NCBI RefSeq assembly: GCF_900103215.1
Contig: NZ_FNGV01000003.1
Span: 186,001 to 250,000 of the forward strand
Origin: Kriegella aquimaris
Lineage (GTDB): Bacteria > Bacteroidota > Bacteroidia > Flavobacteriales > Flavobacteriaceae
Length of the DNA stretch: 64,000 nucleotides
Reading direction: 5' to 3'
The position numbers and the translations under genes were made by a program. Numbering within the stretch: the stretch's first letter is position 1; each line of letters begins with the position of its first letter. Below, piece after piece: positions 35,487 to 44,962 of the stretch. The notes below the pieces were generated by a model. The model was not told where the DNA came from and did not search any database. It saw only the letters and a program-made list of their open reading frames with translations.

Positions 35487-37172
35487 TTAATACCCCGGAT
35501 TTTGAACCAAGTAACCATCAAGAATCGAGGCGCCATCAACCGCACTTTGAGGAATTGGGAAAACGCGTTTCTGGGGATCGGAATTCGTTTTTTCGGTATA
35601 AGAATCCTCAAACTTTCCAAATCGGATCATATCGGTCCGTCTTTGAAATTCCCAATAAAATTCAAAGCCACGCTCGCGGTATAATATATCAAGATCCATA
35701 GCATCAAGCGCGGGGGCAGTATGTCTTGCCGTTCTTGAAGCTCTGACGAAATTTACATCGGTGAGAGCAGCACCGGCATCTCCTTTTCTAAGCATTGCTT
35801 CTGCACGCATAAGGTACATGTCGGCAAAACGAAGCACGACCAAGTCGGCCTGCCCTTTATTTCTTCCCGAATCGGATGTTTTACTGAATTCATATTTCTC
35901 AACCCTATATCCGCTACTGTGCGAACTATTGGCCGTAAAATCGACTTCCAAAGAGTGAAACACCGGGTCACCTACCTCAGATCTACGGTTTGTTACCAAG
36001 TCCACTACATACTTATCGCCCTCACAGCGCTCAAAGGGATCTCCTCCTTGATCGTGCTGCAGGCCATATAAAAATCCTCTATAAATACCCCGGTCAATTT
36101 CAAAATCCTCTGCACTCACACATCCAGGCTCATTGATTAAATTGTCTTTATGGAATCTAGGGTCGGCATCTGCCGGATCTACATCGCCATAGGCGTCTAC
36201 CCATGTTTGATAAAAATCAGATGTAATTGCCGCGGCATCTGTTCCATTGGCACTAGGAAATTCAGGAAGCGGGTAAAAGTCTCCTGACATTGAGAAATAA
36301 GCCATACGGTTATGACCATCTAAATCTTCACGCTGATCGATGGCAAATATCAACTCAGTGTTGGTATGGTTTTCATCATCGAATATTTCAAAATATTCAG
36401 CAGAAAGGGCATGTTCCCCTGAATTGATGACTTGATTTGTGTATTGTATAACGGCATCCATATCTGCATTACTGAAATCAGGTGTTCCGTAAGGATCACG
36501 ATAAACGGGTGCATTTAGATGCAGCCTTGCCAACAATGCCCAAACACCTGTTTTTGTCATTCTACCCGGGCCCACAGCGGTCGTAGTGGACAAATCGGGT
36601 TCAACGGCCAATAACTCACTGATCAAATAATCAACCGCTTCGCTTCCCCTAAGTATTACCGATTGATCATCAATATTATCTTTAACGAACACCAACCCAA
36701 AGGCATCCAATAAGATATGGTTATAAAGGGCTCTCATTGCTCGTGCTTCCGCCAAATAAACAACGGCCTGAGGGTTCGTTTCGGTCAATGGGGTTAGCGC
36801 ATTAATAGCACTTACCGCTCTTGCGATATGCTTTGTGGTTCCTTCCCAAACATCTTTCATGATAGCATTACCTGGCGTCATGGCGTGCAGGTATAAATCT
36901 GAAAATTTCCCGCCATCTCCCCAATCCGTACCACCTCTATACGGCAGAATGGCTTCATCAGTAGAAATCTCTTGCATGGCAAAGTATTTGGTATGTCGCC
37001 ATATATTGTTATTTGCATTTGCATAAACAGGAGCCAAAGCTGCCACGGCCTCATCAATTCCTTCGGTACTGGGATTTAAAGATTCATCTAAAACGTTCTC
37101 TTCAAGATCTGTACAATTCCAACTTAATAACATGCCGCTGAACAACAATGCTAATTTTATCTTGCTTTTCAT
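35487..37172 (-). CDS. SusD/RagB family nutrient-binding lipoprotein
   Basis: A 561-residue surface lipoprotein (lipobox LSWNC). The TPR-like helical region follows the anchor (GIDEAVAALAPVYANANNNIWR, ALYNHILLDAFG). The C-terminal family motifs are present: LRFADMYLMRAEAMLRKGDAGAAL with DVNFVRASR, then YRERGFEFYWEFQRRTDMIRFGKF and PQKRVFPIPQSAVD. SusD proteins capture a glycan or peptide ligand and lid the SusC barrel. It lies 18 bases behind the SusC gene. No degradative enzyme is next to it to reveal the substrate. Confidence 0.93.
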   Translation of the reverse strand: MKSKIKLALLFSGMLLSWNCTDLEENVLDESLNPSTEGIDEAVAALAPVYANANNNIWRHTKYFAMQEISTDEAILPYRGGTDWGDGGKFSDLYLHAMTPGNAIMKDVWEGTTKHIARAVSAINALTPLTETNPQAVVYLAEARAMRALYNHILLDAFGLVFVKDNIDDQSVILRGSEAVDYLISELLAVEPDLSTTTAVGPGRMTKTGVWALLARLHLNAPVYRDPYGTPDFSNADMDAVIQYTNQVINSGEHALSAEYFEIFDDENHTNTELIFAIDQREDLDGHNRMAYFSMSGDFYPLPEFPSANGTDAAAITSDFYQTWVDAYGDVDPADADPRFHKDNLINEPGCVSAEDFEIDRGIYRGFLYGLQHDQGGDPFERCEGDKYVVDLVTNRRSEVGDPVFHSLEVDFTANSSHSSGYRVEKYEFSKTSDSGRNKGQADLVVLRFADMYLMRAEAMLRKGDAGAALTDVNFVRASRTARHTAPALDAMDLDILYRERGFEFYWEFQRRTDMIRFGKFEDSYTEKTNSDPQKRVFPIPQSAVDGASILDGYLVQNPGY

Positions 37173-37190
37173 ATTTATTTTTATTTTTTA

Positions 37191-40139
37191 TTAAAAGGAA
37201 ACATTTACACCGAATACAAATGTTTTCGCTTTTGGATATGCGAATTTATCTATACCGAAGGATTGAATTCCATTCGTTGAACTGTCTTGATTTACTTCAG
37301 GATCATATCCATCATAATCAGTAATTACAAATAGATTTTGACCTGTAAAACTCAATCGTAATTCTTGAAGCCAGTTTGAAGCCCACGCCATAGCTTTTGT
37401 ATCAAACGAATACCCTAACGTCAAGTTACTTAGCCTTAAGTATGAACCATCTTTTAAATAACGTGTTGAAACCGCCGCTGAATTTATAATACTTTCTTCA
37501 GGATATTGTATCGCTATAGCTGTTGTATTATTTGATTTACTTAAAAGGGTCTTGTAAAAACTACCCATGGCCGTATGATCATAAATCTCATTTCCGCTAA
37601 CCCCATTAAAATTGATATTTAAATCTAATCGCTTATAACTAAAATTGGTGTAAAAACTATAGGTCATATCCGGTAGGGCACTTCCAACGACAGTTCTATC
37701 ATTTTCGGTAATATCACCGTCACCATCGCTATCGACAAATTGAGAACGGCCATCTGAATTGATTCCCGTAAATGTCTGCATATAAAAAGAGCCTATTGGC
37801 TCACCGCTTACAAACCCGTTAATGGTCGCATCAGTAAGTCCTTGACCAGAAGCAGATCCCGTAGTAACGATTGTAAAAGGAGAATCTTCTACCACATTAT
37901 CAATAAAAGTGGCGTTTCCTCCAATTGCATAGGAAAAACCTTCGTAGTTCCGTTTGGCATAATCCAAGGCAATCTCAAATCCCTTGTTGGTAATGGTCAT
38001 GTCAGGAACATTGGTCCAATATGTCGGAGCAGGAACAATAGGATCTACCGGAACAACCTCCAATAAAATATTATCGGATACTTTATTGAAATAATCAACA
38101 GTTCCCGTCAGACTACCATCGAAGAGTCCAAAATCAAGACCGACATTAGATTGTGTTGAAACTTCCCATTGAATATCAGGATTCGCGAAACGGGTATACT
38201 CCGATCCAACAGGATAAGCTCCATTTTGATCAATCGGATAACTGACACTACTGGAGTTACTCACTGAAAAAGATTCTTTTGTAATTTTATTCGGAATTTC
38301 TTGATTTCCTGTTTGGCCCCAACCTGCTCTTAATTTTAGATCGCTAAAGATCGACCCATCCATAAAGTCTTCTTCTATAATTCTCCAAGACCCCGCAAAA
38401 GATGAGAAAACACCATATTTATTGTTCTCTCCAAATTTAGAGGAACCATCTGCTCTTACTGTTGCGGTAAACAGGTATCGGTCTTTGAAGCTCCAATTCG
38501 CCCTGCCAAAGAAAGATTGCAATTCATTTTCCCAAGTACTTCCTGTGGGGCGATTATCCGTTAAATTAAGATCACCACCCAAGCCCGGGTTATTACGGGG
38601 TTCGATGTCGGTATCGGCAGGAAACTCATCTATAGACCAATTGCTACTTCGAGAAAAGGTTTTTTGATAAGAGTGTCCTCCTAAAATACTTAAATTGTGT
38701 TCGCCCACATCGAACGTATAGGTCAAGTAGTTTTCAATTAAGGTATTTCTGTATTTCCCAAAACCTTGACTCAAACTACCTAAATCATTGCGTTCTGTAT
38801 TCGCAATTGTTTGTTGGTCACTATCGGAAGAGTTATTCTCGTAACCAAAATTGAGTTTGTAAACCAACCCATCCAAAATTTCAAAAGAAGGCGATACATT
38901 GAACAAAATTCTTCGAGATTCTGAAAAATCGCCGTTGTATTTATTACTTAACAGAGGGTTGTTCCAATTCAATGGGTTGTTAATCTCTCCATCAGGTGTA
39001 TATGCATCAAATGTGGGGTTTGTAGTATACCCTAAATTATTGTTTCTAGATTGTTCCGTGATCGTGGTATTTAAATTGTAATCAATTCTTAAACGATCTT
39101 CTAATAATTTTTGAGTTACATTGATTCTGGCACTTGTTCTTTTTAAATCGGAATTATATACAATGCCTTCTTGATCTTGTAAACCTAAAGAAGCATAATA
39201 GTTCAATTTTTCAGTTCCGCCCGATAAAACAAGGTTATAGTTTTGTGTAATCGCGGCCCTAGTCAATTCTTCTTGCCAGTCTGTACTGCCACCTCCATCT
39301 ATCAATTCACTATCAGGAATAGCGGCTACTTCTCAACGGAATTCATCGGCATTGAACACATCTAATTTACGTGTCAGGGTAGAGACCCCTAAACTAGAAG
39401 ACAGCGATACTCTTGAAACACCGGCCTTTCCTTTTTTAGTGGTAATAATAATCACACCGTTGGCCCCTCTTGAACCATAGATAGCCGTTGCAGAAGCATC
39501 TTTTAGAACATCGATAGATTCAATGTCATCTGAATTGATAAAATTCAAAGGACTTCCACCAGATCCAGTCCCCGCCAATCCAAGTGGAAATCCGTCCAAA
39601 ACAAACAGGGGTCCAGAACCTTGACGGATAGTCCCTTGTCCACGTATCACAATACGCTGACCGCTACCAGGTTCACCGCTTGATGAGGTGACATTTACCC
39701 CTGCAGCCTTTCCTTGAATAAGCTGGCCCGCATTATTCACGACCCCCTTGTTAAAGTCTTCACTGGTAACGCGCTTAACCGCACCGGTTACATCTTTGAT
39801 CTTTTGCGTTCCATACCCCACAACGACAACCTCATCTAATTGTGAAGCGTCATCTTGAAGCTGAACGTTAATAGTGTTTTGGTTATTGGTAGGCACTTCA
39901 AGCGTCGCGTAGCCCAAATAGGAAACTACTAAAACGGCTTCCCCATCCGAGACTTCCAAGGTAAAATTACCATCAAAATCTGTGGTTGTGCCATTCAATG
40001 TACCTTTCTCAAGAACTGTTGCCCCGGGCAAAGGAACGTTCTGTACGTCGGAAATCGTTCCGGTCACCGCAGTTTGTGCCCATGAAACGGTAGCGAAACC
40101 GATCATGAAGGCACACATCAAAAATTTCAGTTTTTTCAT
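37191..40139 (-). pseudogene. SusC/RagA TonB-dependent receptor interrupted by one in-frame TGA
   Basis: Together ~982 codons in one frame. The signal (KFLMCAFMIGFATVSWAQ) is followed by a carboxypeptidase-D-like domain (~25-105), a TonB box-like region and plug (VVVGYGTQKIKDVTGAV, GAAGVNV-type, IRGQGTIRQGSGPLFVLDGFP), then a ~700-residue barrel ending FVFGVNVSF. Codon 269 is TGA (39333-39335) in the context DEFR-stop-EVAAIPDSELIDGG. Reading frame and homology continue without shift on both sides, so this is a single nonsense change, not an indel. Without readthrough, only plug and leader are made and the barrel is lost. It could be a natural pseudogene, a phase-variable or mixed site, or a base-call error. 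Confidence 0.85.
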
Positions 40140-40540
40140 AGTGTTGGAGTTAGTTAATAAAAAAATGTTTGAGTTAATTAATAAAAAAGTTCAAAGAACG
40201 TAGTACTAGTGTAAATAAAACTTAAATCTGTGTAAACGAATTGCTATGTTTTCAGCAATATAATTATGATATCTTTACGAATTATTTACAATAATTATAT
40301 TTTTTTTACAATTTAGTAATTTAAATCACACTTAAAAATAAAATCTTGCACAGCGCAAGACCCCCTTTTACTGGTATGGAAGTCAGAATGGTTTATCACA
40401 TCCTATTCCTAAAGCCAGAATCAGATTAATTAAATCGGTTATTTTGATGTCTTATATTTGCTCATTGACAAATTACGATGCCTATAAATAACTGGAAACC
40501 ATAACTGTTCAATTAAGTTTACAATTTTAATTTTTCCACA
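40140..40540. other. Divergent promoter region of susC and the phosphatase fusion
   Basis: About 400 AT-rich bases. It must hold the susCD promoter (minus) and that of the phosphatase gene (plus). No gene seen. Confidence 0.4.
40453..40460 (+). promoter_or_regulatory. -7 box (TATATTTG) for the phosphatase fusion gene
   Basis: An exact TAnnTTTG match, 80 bases before the ATG at 40541, leaving a ~75-base leader. No clear -33 TTG. Confidence 0.35.
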
Positions 40541-42313
40541 ATGAAGCACATTTTTATCCTATTTCTCGTATTGGGCCAAACAATCGCAGCCCAAGACTTA
40601 ACCCAATATCGAGTTCACTCACATAATGATTATTATCGCAACATTCCGTTTTGGAATGCTTTAGCATCAGGTGCAACATCAATTGAAGCGGATGTCTTTT
40701 TAAAAGACGGGGGACTTTTCGTAGCACACTCGGCAGATGAAATTCAGAAAGATCGAAGCCTTGAATCGCTTTATATCAAACCGCTACAGCAAAGTATTTC
40801 GTTGGGCTCTATGGCTGACGTTAAATTGCAATTGCTTATCGATATAAAATCGGAAGCTTATTCCACTTTAGATGCCATAACCAACCTTTTAAAAAAATAC
40901 CCGCTGCTCACACAACAGAATAATATCTCTTTTGTCATCTCTGGAAATCGCCCTACCCCTGAAGAATATATGAACTATCCAGCGTTTATCTCATTCGATT
41001 ACCAAAGTTTAGACCCCATCAATGATGAACGAATAACTAACAAAATTGCCCTAGTAAGTTTAAGTTTCGGAAAATTCTCAAAATGGAACGGACTCGGGCG
41101 ATTGACCAAGAACGACAGCACTTTAGTAGTTAACACAATCAAAAAAGGTCATGCCTTAAAAAAACCTTTTCGCTTTTGGGGAACGCCAGATACCAAAACG
41201 GCGTGGCAGGCATTCGCAAGTATGGGTATCGATTTTATCAATACCGATAAACCTTTTGAATGTTACAATTATCTAAAAACCCTGGCTGATCGAACTTTCA
41301 GCATCAGCAAAGACTATTCAACGGTGTATACGCCAACTTTTGTGTCTGATGGAAAGCAAAAACCGGTTGAGAACGTAATCCTTTTGATTGGAGATGGTAA
41401 CGGACTTTCCCAAATAACAGCTACCCAACAGGCAAACAAAGGCTCCTTATCAGTGACCCAACTAAAAAGTATAGGTCTTATAAAAACCCAATCGGCTGAT
41501 GATTTCACGACGGATTCGGCTGCAGGTGCGACGGCCATGTCAACCGGACAAAAAACCAACAACAGGGCAATAGGCACTGATAAAAAAGGAAAAAAAATAG
41601 CCAACCTTACCGAGATACTTTCTAAAAAAGGTTTTTCAACGGGAATCATAACCACCGATAATGTGACAGGAGCCACCCCTAGTTCTTTCTATGCGCATCA
41701 AATCGATCGGTCACAGTCTGAAGACATCTTAAAAGACCTTTTTAAGAGCTCCCTAAATTTAGTTATGGGCAAAGGTGATTATAAGGAAGAGAATAACGGC
41801 TTTTTTAAAATTGCGGCAGCTCCTTCTCAAATAGGCAATATGCCAATCAATCGTACCGCTTTTTTCTATGCCGACGAAACAGAATCAATAGATTTTCTTG
41901 CATCGTTGACCGAGGAAGGTCTTACCCATCTAAATCAAGAAAAGAAGCCATTTTTCTTGATGGTCGAAGGCGCTAACATTGACTCTTACGGTCATAAAAA
42001 TTCGGTAGAGGGCATCGTTACTGAGGGTATTTCTTTCGATAAGGCCATCAGTGAAGCACTGAAATTTGCTGATGAAAACCAAAATACACTTGTCATAATA
42101 ACCGCGGATCACGAAACTTCAGGTTTTAGCTTGCCACATGGTTCAATTAGCGATAATTCTATAGAAGGTGACTTCGCTTCGACAGACCATTCAGCCGTTA
42201 TGGTACCACTTTTTGCTTACGGGCCTCAATCAAATGAATTCACAGGAGTTTATGACAACCATATGATTTTCCAAAAGATAATAAAGGTATTGAAGGTAAG
42301 CCTAGATGAATAG
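40541..42313 (+). CDS. Phosphodiesterase-like domain fused to PhoA-type alkaline phosphatase
   Basis: A 590-residue exported protein (signal IFILFLVLGQTIAAQ). Residues ~20-250 look like a PI-PLC/GDPD-type TIM barrel: VHSHNDYYRNIPFWNAL, SIEADVFLKDGGLFVAHS, LQLLIDIKSE, FWGTPDTKTAWQ. Residues ~275-590 are an alkaline phosphatase: metal Asp285 in LIGDGNG, nucleophile Ser326 in TDSAAGATAMSTG, TTDNVTGATPSSF, FLMVEGANIDSYGHKN, ITADHETSG, and STDHSAVMVPLFAYGP. The enzyme could release phosphate from phosphodiesters in two steps. It diverges from susCD, so a joint role in phosphate-containing polymer use is possible but unproven. Confidence 0.85.
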   Translation: MKHIFILFLVLGQTIAAQDLTQYRVHSHNDYYRNIPFWNALASGATSIEADVFLKDGGLFVAHSADEIQKDRSLESLYIKPLQQSISLGSMADVKLQLLIDIKSEAYSTLDAITNLLKKYPLLTQQNNISFVISGNRPTPEEYMNYPAFISFDYQSLDPINDERITNKIALVSLSFGKFSKWNGLGRLTKNDSTLVVNTIKKGHALKKPFRFWGTPDTKTAWQAFASMGIDFINTDKPFECYNYLKTLADRTFSISKDYSTVYTPTFVSDGKQKPVENVILLIGDGNGLSQITATQQANKGSLSVTQLKSIGLIKTQSADDFTTDSAAGATAMSTGQKTNNRAIGTDKKGKKIANLTEILSKKGFSTGIITTDNVTGATPSSFYAHQIDRSQSEDILKDLFKSSLNLVMGKGDYKEENNGFFKIAAAPSQIGNMPINRTAFFYADETESIDFLASLTEEGLTHLNQEKKPFFLMVEGANIDSYGHKNSVEGIVTEGISFDKAISEALKFADENQNTLVIITADHETSGFSLPHGSISDNSIEGDFASTDHSAVMVPLFAYGPQSNEFTGVYDNHMIFQKIIKVLKVSLDE

Positions 42314-42378
42314 TGTTTTACTTTTATAGGTATTGGGAGAATATTTAGGCAAAAAACTGGAATACCTTTTGTCCGTTT

Positions 42379-42858
42379 CTAACCCTTTTTAATGACTCTG
42401 CTAATCGCAGCACCAATGGACAAGAGGTCAGTGCTTTCTTCATCGGTGAAATCATAAGGAACCGGCTTTGCTATACCCAAAACACCAAATAAGGTATCAT
42501 CAAGCAGCATCGGAACGGCAATCGAACCTTCTACCTTGGTTTCTTTGGCAGCTGGTCTTGCGACCCCTGAACTATCGGTTTGTAGATTACACATTTCGAC
42601 TGGTTCGCGACGTTCGGCAGCGATACCAGCCATTCCCTTTCCAATTGGAATTATAGCTAATTTGGGAAGTAAGAATTCGGGAATACCTTGATGTGCCTGT
42701 AATTTTAAAAGTTGTGTGCCACCCTCAAGAAAATGAATTGTACCCGTAGTACAATCAAAACTAGCAATAACTTCCGCCAGAACTGACTGCCAGTTCACTG
42801 GTTTCTCTTCCAATAGGGAAAAAATAGCGTCTTGATTTGATTTCGCTGTTCTATTCAT
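42379..42858 (-). CDS. GAF-domain protein
   Basis: A 159-residue cytosolic protein that is essentially one GAF domain: FDCTTGTIHFLEGGTQLLKLQAHQGI, IPIGKGMAGIAAERREPV, KVEGSIAVPMLLDDTLFGVLGIAKP, and a final TDEESTDLLSIGAAISRVIK. There is no output domain. Single GAF proteins may bind a small ligand or act as free sensory subunits (the fRMsr type has Cys residues in the pocket; here one Cys lies in the EMCNLQTD segment, so that reading is not excluded). It starts a run of leaderless genes. Confidence 0.85.
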   Translation of the reverse strand: MNRTAKSNQDAIFSLLEEKPVNWQSVLAEVIASFDCTTGTIHFLEGGTQLLKLQAHQGIPEFLLPKLAIIPIGKGMAGIAAERREPVEMCNLQTDSSGVARPAAKETKVEGSIAVPMLLDDTLFGVLGIAKPVPYDFTDEESTDLLSIGAAISRVIKKG

Positions 42859-42924
42859 AAATACTCCTTTTAAATCTTTATCAAATTTATCAACATTTAC
42901 TTTTCGAATGTCCTAAATAAAATT

Positions 42925-43722
42925 TCATTCATTACAATCAACATAAAGCTCAATATCGAAACAATTAGGAATGTTTCGTCTCGGCATTTTTTCACCATCT
43001 GCTTTATTTTCTTCAAATAACATTACACCCTCATTAGATGCCACTTTGAAATAAACCCCGGGGCCAGGAATTGGAGAAAAAGGGGTCTCCACATTAACCA
43101 AAGGTGATAAGAATGTTTTTTTAAAATCGACACTGCTATAATCAATTCGAAAATATCCTGAGCTATCGGTAGAAACAGTCCCTAAAAAATCATCTTTTAT
43201 CCAATCGGAATCATAAGCAGAAACTTTTGCTCCAGCAATGGGTATTCTATGATCTGAAGCCGATTTTACGTAACCACAAATCATCCATGCGTCGAACGCT
43301 GTACGTATGCTAGCCCAAAACTTAAAGGGCAAACAATAATGCCAATTGTAATATGATTCACCGCCGCCCTCTTTCCAAACGGGTTGTAAAGTAGTAAGTG
43401 TAAACTGAATTTTCTTGGATATTTTAGCTTTCTGGCGTGGCACCTCGGTTACTTCAATGTCAAATGCTACGGGACCTCCGTTATACTGATCTGACAGTTT
43501 TATTTCGTAATTTCCTAAAGCATCCGTTTTCCCAATACCTATAAGGAACTTGATTTTTTTTAGAACTGTCTCCTCTTTCAATATTCCGAAAGTATATTTT
43601 GTTCTGCTGTTTTCGGTAGTTGGTTCTTCAGGAAGATAGACTTTAACAACAACATTACTCAAAGGCTCATGAAAATTACGACAGAGGGAACCACAAAAAT
43701 TGCCTTTAATATAAAAACCCAT
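42925..43722 (-). CDS. Two-domain beta-sandwich protein (transthyretin/carboxypeptidase-regulatory-like)
   Basis: A 265-residue soluble protein without a recognisable signal peptide. Two repeats of a carboxypeptidase-D regulatory/transthyretin-like fold: residues ~5-110 (GNFCGSLCRNFHEPLSNVVVKVY ... GKTDALGNYEIKL) and ~145-265 (GYVKSASDHRIPIAGAKVSAYD ... TVSTDSSGYFRIDY). The 'D..G.Y.I' signature occurs in both. Cysteines cluster in the N-terminus (CGSLCR). The role is unknown. Similar leaderless beta-sandwich proteins are reported as injection-system cargo or as capsid-like decoration, but no such apparatus is in the window. Confidence 0.65.
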   Translation of the reverse strand: MGFYIKGNFCGSLCRNFHEPLSNVVVKVYLPEEPTTENSRTKYTFGILKEETVLKKIKFLIGIGKTDALGNYEIKLSDQYNGGPVAFDIEVTEVPRQKAKISKKIQFTLTTLQPVWKEGGGESYYNWHYCLPFKFWASIRTAFDAWMICGYVKSASDHRIPIAGAKVSAYDSDWIKDDFLGTVSTDSSGYFRIDYSSVDFKKTFLSPLVNVETPFSPIPGPGVYFKVASNEGVMLFEENKADGEKMPRRNIPNCFDIELYVDCNE

Positions 43723-44533
43723 ACATTATAATATGCTGATAAAGTTAACATAAAATATTATGGATAAAGAAAAAAATCAAATCAAGAACCAATTATACAG
43801 CACTAAGGGCACTGAATTCAAAAGCTTCATTACAAAAATTCACGCAATTTTTTTCTTGGTTAGATATGAATAATAAGAAAAACAATTCATAAAAGCATAT
43901 GGATTAATCAGAAAAGTCGAGCACAGTGCTTAAGGAAAATTTATTCAAAACTCTACCATTTATACATAATTACCTACAATTCACACATTTTTTCTGTCAA
44001 AAAATCAAGAATAAGACTAAATTACGCGCGCAATAACTTTATGGTCGACACTTCTCCCTAAAGGTCGATGTAATGCTATCGTAGAAGCCCCAAAAGTTCC
44101 CTAAATAAAGCGTATGTGAATATGTAAGTGCCTATATGCGCATACATTCCCTTATTGAAAGTCTTGAAAAAGATGAATTCAAATGGCACTCATAAATTTC
44201 GATGTAAACTATTGTTTAACCTAAAAACATCGTGCGTATGAGGAGACAAAAAAACTTAGAAATAGGTAAGCCCCCGATTTCCTAACAACTTCTTAATATT
44301 ACAAAATTAGCATAGTTGCAGCTACCGGTCTAACTAAAATAGTTATTTGATTTTAGCAGGAACTTGTGTCAGAGAACTTCCATATCCATAATTTCCTTCT
44401 ATAAAAACTCTGAAAGCCGCTACTCTAGATGTCACTATTGAGATGGAATGAATTACTATCGGCATAAAGCATTAGCTCGGTAGGTAAAACAATATCTGTA
44501 CTTCTTAATCCCATTAATTAAAAATCAAAAAGA
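43723..44533. other. 811-base intergenic region
   Basis: Very AT-rich with no supported gene; the longest short ORF is 37 codons (43760-43873) with no coding support. It separates divergent genes and should hold both promoters. The size is unusual for this window and it lies next to the Met-rich/matrixin pair. Confidence 0.4.
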
Positions 44534-44959
44534 ATGAACAATAATATGATTAATTCAGAAAACGAAATGCCTGGATTCGAAATGCCATCGGGAAGCATGA
44601 ATGATAGTCAAATGCCATCAGCAGAGGGAGAAATGCCCACAGGTAGTATGGATGACAATCCTCAAAATTTTAGCGGAGAGATGACGGCGTCAGTCACCGA
44701 TATGCCCTCGGGTAATATGAATGACATGCAAGATAATTCTAGCGGACAGATGTCTTCTACCAATAGTGAAATGCCCCTAGGAAACATGGAGAATGGTATC
44801 AAACCAGCCCTTTTTGCATCTCAAAACCTCGATACTCATGACGAAATGCCTATCGGTAGCATGAACGATGAATCGGCTGCCGTCACAACTGAACAAAGTA
44901 ACTTAAAGACTATTGATATTCCAGGTTCGTGGAAGCTTCAGTTGACACATTCATCTTAA
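44534..44959 (+). CDS. Met-rich repeat protein ([DE]MPxG[SN]M)
   Basis: A 141-residue hydrophilic, acidic protein with no signal peptide. It has five copies of a 9-residue motif: EMPSGSMND, EMPTGSMDD, DMPSGNMND, EMPLGNMEN, EMPIGSMND, spaced by Asn/Ser/Gln-rich linkers. About 12% of residues are Met and there is no Cys. Composition suggests disorder, and Met/Asp clusters could bind Cu(I) or Ca2+, or be a target for oxidation or ester-type crosslinking. It precedes the matrixin gene by 3 bases, so they share a transcript. It may be the protease's partner or substrate, or a secreted precursor; none of this is proven. Confidence 0.7.
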   Translation: MNNNMINSENEMPGFEMPSGSMNDSQMPSAEGEMPTGSMDDNPQNFSGEMTASVTDMPSGNMNDMQDNSSGQMSSTNSEMPLGNMENGIKPALFASQNLDTHDEMPIGSMNDESAAVTTEQSNLKTIDIPGSWKLQLTHSS

Positions 44960-44962
44960 AAA

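Noticed and set aside
39333-39335. Selenocysteine at the SusC TGA
   Set aside because: No SECIS-like hairpin was recognised next to it and SusC proteins have no selenoprotein precedent.
43760-43873. 37-codon ORF in the 811-base intergenic region
   Set aside because: No conserved partner, no good leader and only chance-level length; not reported as a gene.
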